Origin: Choristocarpus tenellus KU-1152
Taxonomy: Eukaryota > Phaeophyceae
DNA length: 23,047 bases
Direction of reading: 5' to 3'
NCBI GenBank assembly: GCA_964200185.2
Contig: CAXNAD020000267.1
Location: forward strand, 1-23,047
Shown here in pieces: positions 20,672 to 23,047 of this stretch. The translations under genes and the position numbers were made by a program. The first letter of the stretch is position 1, and each line of letters begins with the position of its first letter. The notes beneath the pieces were generated by a model. That model was not told the origin of the DNA, did not search any database, and worked only from the letters and a program-made list of their open reading frames with translations.

Positions 20672-22827
20672 TTAGTATTGATAGTACACACACCAATGAT
20701 CGTATACACCTGTTCCAATTATCGCATCCATGACAAAGACACCATAAACTAGTCCAAGTATGCCTTCACCAAACTTGAGAAAGATGTTGCTATTACCAAA
20801 ACGTGCAAAGACAAATGCTATGACAAAGGTTGTTATACCTATCATATCATCGCATGAATTTTTGTGGCGGATCATATGCAATCCTTTATTGATGAGTGTA
20901 GACACGTAGCCAATTATGAAGCTTGCAGAGCACCGCCTTCCTGTGACGCGCAAGAAGCCAGGCCACCCACCCTGCCCTGGAGCTATCCTGTTGCCATAGG
21001 TTTTTTGGGTGTACACAGGGTTGAGGGAATCGACATGCTAAAGAGAAGGCAACCCTCATGGTACCACATCCTTCAGCACAGGAACATCTATGGGGATCAG
21101 TGAAAACATTATTTTCTGTGGATATATATTGCTCCACAGGCATACACCAAAAATTTGATTTTGTGATGCCAAGGGTTACACAAGAAATTCATCTTTGAAC
21201 ATACTGTTGGACGCAAATGATGGCTAAATTCCAAACAATCAGCTGAGAAGAATCATATGATAATTTTCCATGATCTAGTGCAATGTCTCAAAATTCAATC
21301 AAAATAAGTGCAAGTTGAGAAGGTACTACCAAAAAGTCTTAACATCACAAGTAACTGAACCATACTTATGTTTCCAAGGACTATCCATGGTGAGAATCCT
21401 CAGCAACACTGCAGCAATTCCAAACCAGAAAATCAGCACTCTCTGTAAGGCCCAACAAGGTTAAAGAATAAACCTCAAACCATAGGGTGAGTAGTTTCAA
21501 ACAGTTAGGAATGTTTGATATGGGATAGGGGGCTTCTCTTATCGACACTCAAAAGCTTAGTGCTCAGTTTAGAAGCAATTCTAATCGTTTTGAAATGGAA
21601 GGTCTATATTTGCTATCTTCAATTTTGAGGGAAAAGGTCACAATGAGCCAGAATTCTTAGACGTGAGATACGATCATTCCATAGGGTAAATCCCCACAGG
21701 AGCTAAGGCCCTTTGCAGTGGGAGGAAATGAATCGATCTTATTGGACGGACATCAAAACAATATCATTAAATTCAACAGTTGGTTGGTAGGAAGCACCTC
21801 GTTTCCATCTTTTGGATTGGCGCCAATGATGAACATGCCAACTAGGGACAAATGCAAAACCTAGCACTTATTTTTAGGAGCTCAATAAACCGATCAATCT
21901 CCCTCAAATATGACTAAAGCCTCTCAAAAGCTGCTGTCTCATTAGTTTTGGAGTTGGTGAAGGGCAGCCTCGGTTGAAAATATAAATATAATGTGGTCGA
22001 TCTACGACTTGGTTATCTCTGCATACAATTTACTACTAGTATCGAAACTGAAGGAAGGCTAGCACTTCAACTTACCCAGGGCAGACAGAGTGGGAGGGAG
22101 TTGCGCATCAGTATTCTCTTTGATGACATTCCTTTTTCTCCGTTCTTACTTCATTCGACCTGGCGTCGAGTTGTGTATTTCGAGTGTTCTGAGGAGTAAA
22201 ATGCCCGAACCGCTTACCTACTCCATGACCAGAATGCAGTCAGGCTTGCGAATAATCCAGACAAGGTATGAAAATCCTCTTGTATAGGAGCAATAATGCC
22301 TTTCCGCTTCCTCGGCGGCCCACGCATTCTCTCTATCTGGGCCTTGTTGCGCTCCGCCATCTCGACTAAGGTTTGGAAAGGTCTGCGTCCGCCAAAAAGT
22401 ACTGAGGTAGAACCTCTGGTCAGACCAATAGGAAATATAGATCAACAAGTCGAGGGCGATGAAGCCATGTGAGAAAGAAGGTGCGAATACAAATTTTATC
22501 TGATCTGAGGGGGGAGGTCAGGAGATAGGATGGCCCGGAACACGAGTACATGGCCAGTATGCTCAGCGAAGGGGATGCTGATGAGAAAACTGGACGAGCG
22601 CGATGACAGGTTTCAGCTCTGAAAAAAAAACATTGAGACTCAGATCGTGCAGAACTAACGCACCAGGAAAAATGAAAGCTCAGTCCCACATCGCATTGTG
22701 CGACAGTTGGATACCTTTTTCCCGAACCAACCAACCGTTCTTCAACTTCCTGATCCTTTTTTGTTCCCCATGCCGTAGCCGACGCGGAAAGGAAGGCAAT
22801 AAGCAAGATAAGGCAATATGTTCTCAT
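20672..22827 (-). CDS. Gene E: probable membrane protein with N-terminal signal sequence
   Basis: I do not recognise the family. The first exon (22827-22715) begins MRTYCLILLIAFLSASATAW, a clear signal peptide or first membrane segment. Phase-consistent downstream exons are about 22404-22225 (acceptor ACCTCAG, donor AGTAG|GTAAGC; contains RRPFQTLVEMAERNK and the basic RGPPRKRKG), one ending at 22076 (donor GTAAGT; QLPPTLSAL), 21841-21798 (acceptor TTTGTCCCTAG; GMFIIGANPKDGNE), 21442-21366 (RVLIFWFGIAAVLLRIL, a membrane span) and a last exon from 20987 or 20921 to the stop at 20672. The last exon has two more hydrophobic segments (IGITTFVIAFVFARFG and GILGLVYGVFVMDAIIG). The junctions between exons one and two and at about 22130 are weak, and a small exon at about 22531-22518 may be needed. 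A protein of the secretory membrane system is likely, and its function is unknown. Confidence 0.5.
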
Positions 22828-23047
22828 CGTTCCCTATCAATAGAGTTAATGCGAATAGATGTGGGTCTAAACCTCGCCAACTGTTTGTAGAGTCTGGTAA
22901 TAGACCGAGTATTGTTGCACAGAAAATGGATACCAGTTATGATACCGATGAGTAAATGCGGACCAATCTATCGTATCGATATATGGCATTTTATTATTAT
23001 TATTATTATTATTATGCCCTCTGACATTTTGCAGATATGTCAGGAGA
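22828..23047. promoter_or_regulatory. Upstream region of gene E
   Basis: These are the last 220 bases, lying 5' to gene E. They contain the ATT microsatellite listed separately. No coding sequence or recognisable promoter element is visible. Confidence 0.35.
22989..23014. repeat. ATT trinucleotide microsatellite
   Basis: About eight tandem ATT units form a perfect tract. It is outside any gene model. Confidence 0.9.

Noticed and set aside
20672-21016. Ammonium transporter fragment
   Set aside because: The hydrophobic frame with CDDMIGI loosely resembles the region around the conserved Asp of these transporters, but the His motif and Gly pattern that should follow are absent.
1-23047. Bacterial or phage system, CRISPR array, or tRNA genes
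   Set aside because: Dense GT-AG introns and no repeats of that kind. No cloverleaf was recognised on either strand by eye.

Overview
The window is eukaryotic nuclear DNA. Coding sequence is broken into many short exons with GT-AG boundaries. Reading frames join across those boundaries only when the phases match. There are no operons, ribosome binding sites, tRNAs, rRNAs or CRISPR arrays that I can see. Two short tracts of the CCCTAA (TTAGGG) telomere type, the intron density and the protein families suggest a protist or alga, possibly a stramenopile. That placement is inference only. All exon models here were built by eye from splice signals, phase and protein sense, with no transcript evidence.

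Layout, left to right: (B) 1-1812, minus, 5' part of a gene leaving the left edge, possibly C2-like. (A) 2811-6319, minus, about 665 aa, a C2-like domain protein with one hydrophobic segment near its C-terminus. (P) 6801-9156, plus, about 676 aa, a histidine phosphatase (phosphoglycerate mutase-like) domain behind a long acidic N-terminal region. (C) 9598-18416, minus, about 950 aa in about 19 exons, a PDZ plus PX protein resembling sorting nexin 27. (D) 18559-20568, plus, 224 aa, a TPR protein. (E) 20672-22827, minus, a probable membrane protein with an N-terminal signal sequence. The final 220 bases are upstream of E and carry an ATT microsatellite.

Genes alternate in direction. A/P and C/D are head to head, separated by 481 and 142 bp. 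P/C and D/E are tail to tail, separated by 441 and 103 bp. C/D probably share one promoter region.

The most notable locus is gene C. Its PX domain keeps the basic residues expected for phosphoinositide binding. Its PDZ domain keeps the carboxylate loop, but has Tyr where class I PDZ domains have His. Two DPF motifs of the adaptor-binding type flank the PDZ. No FERM module follows the PX. In function this points to cargo sorting on endosomes. Genes A and C both look like membrane-associated proteins, but nothing in the sequence shows that the six genes act in one pathway.
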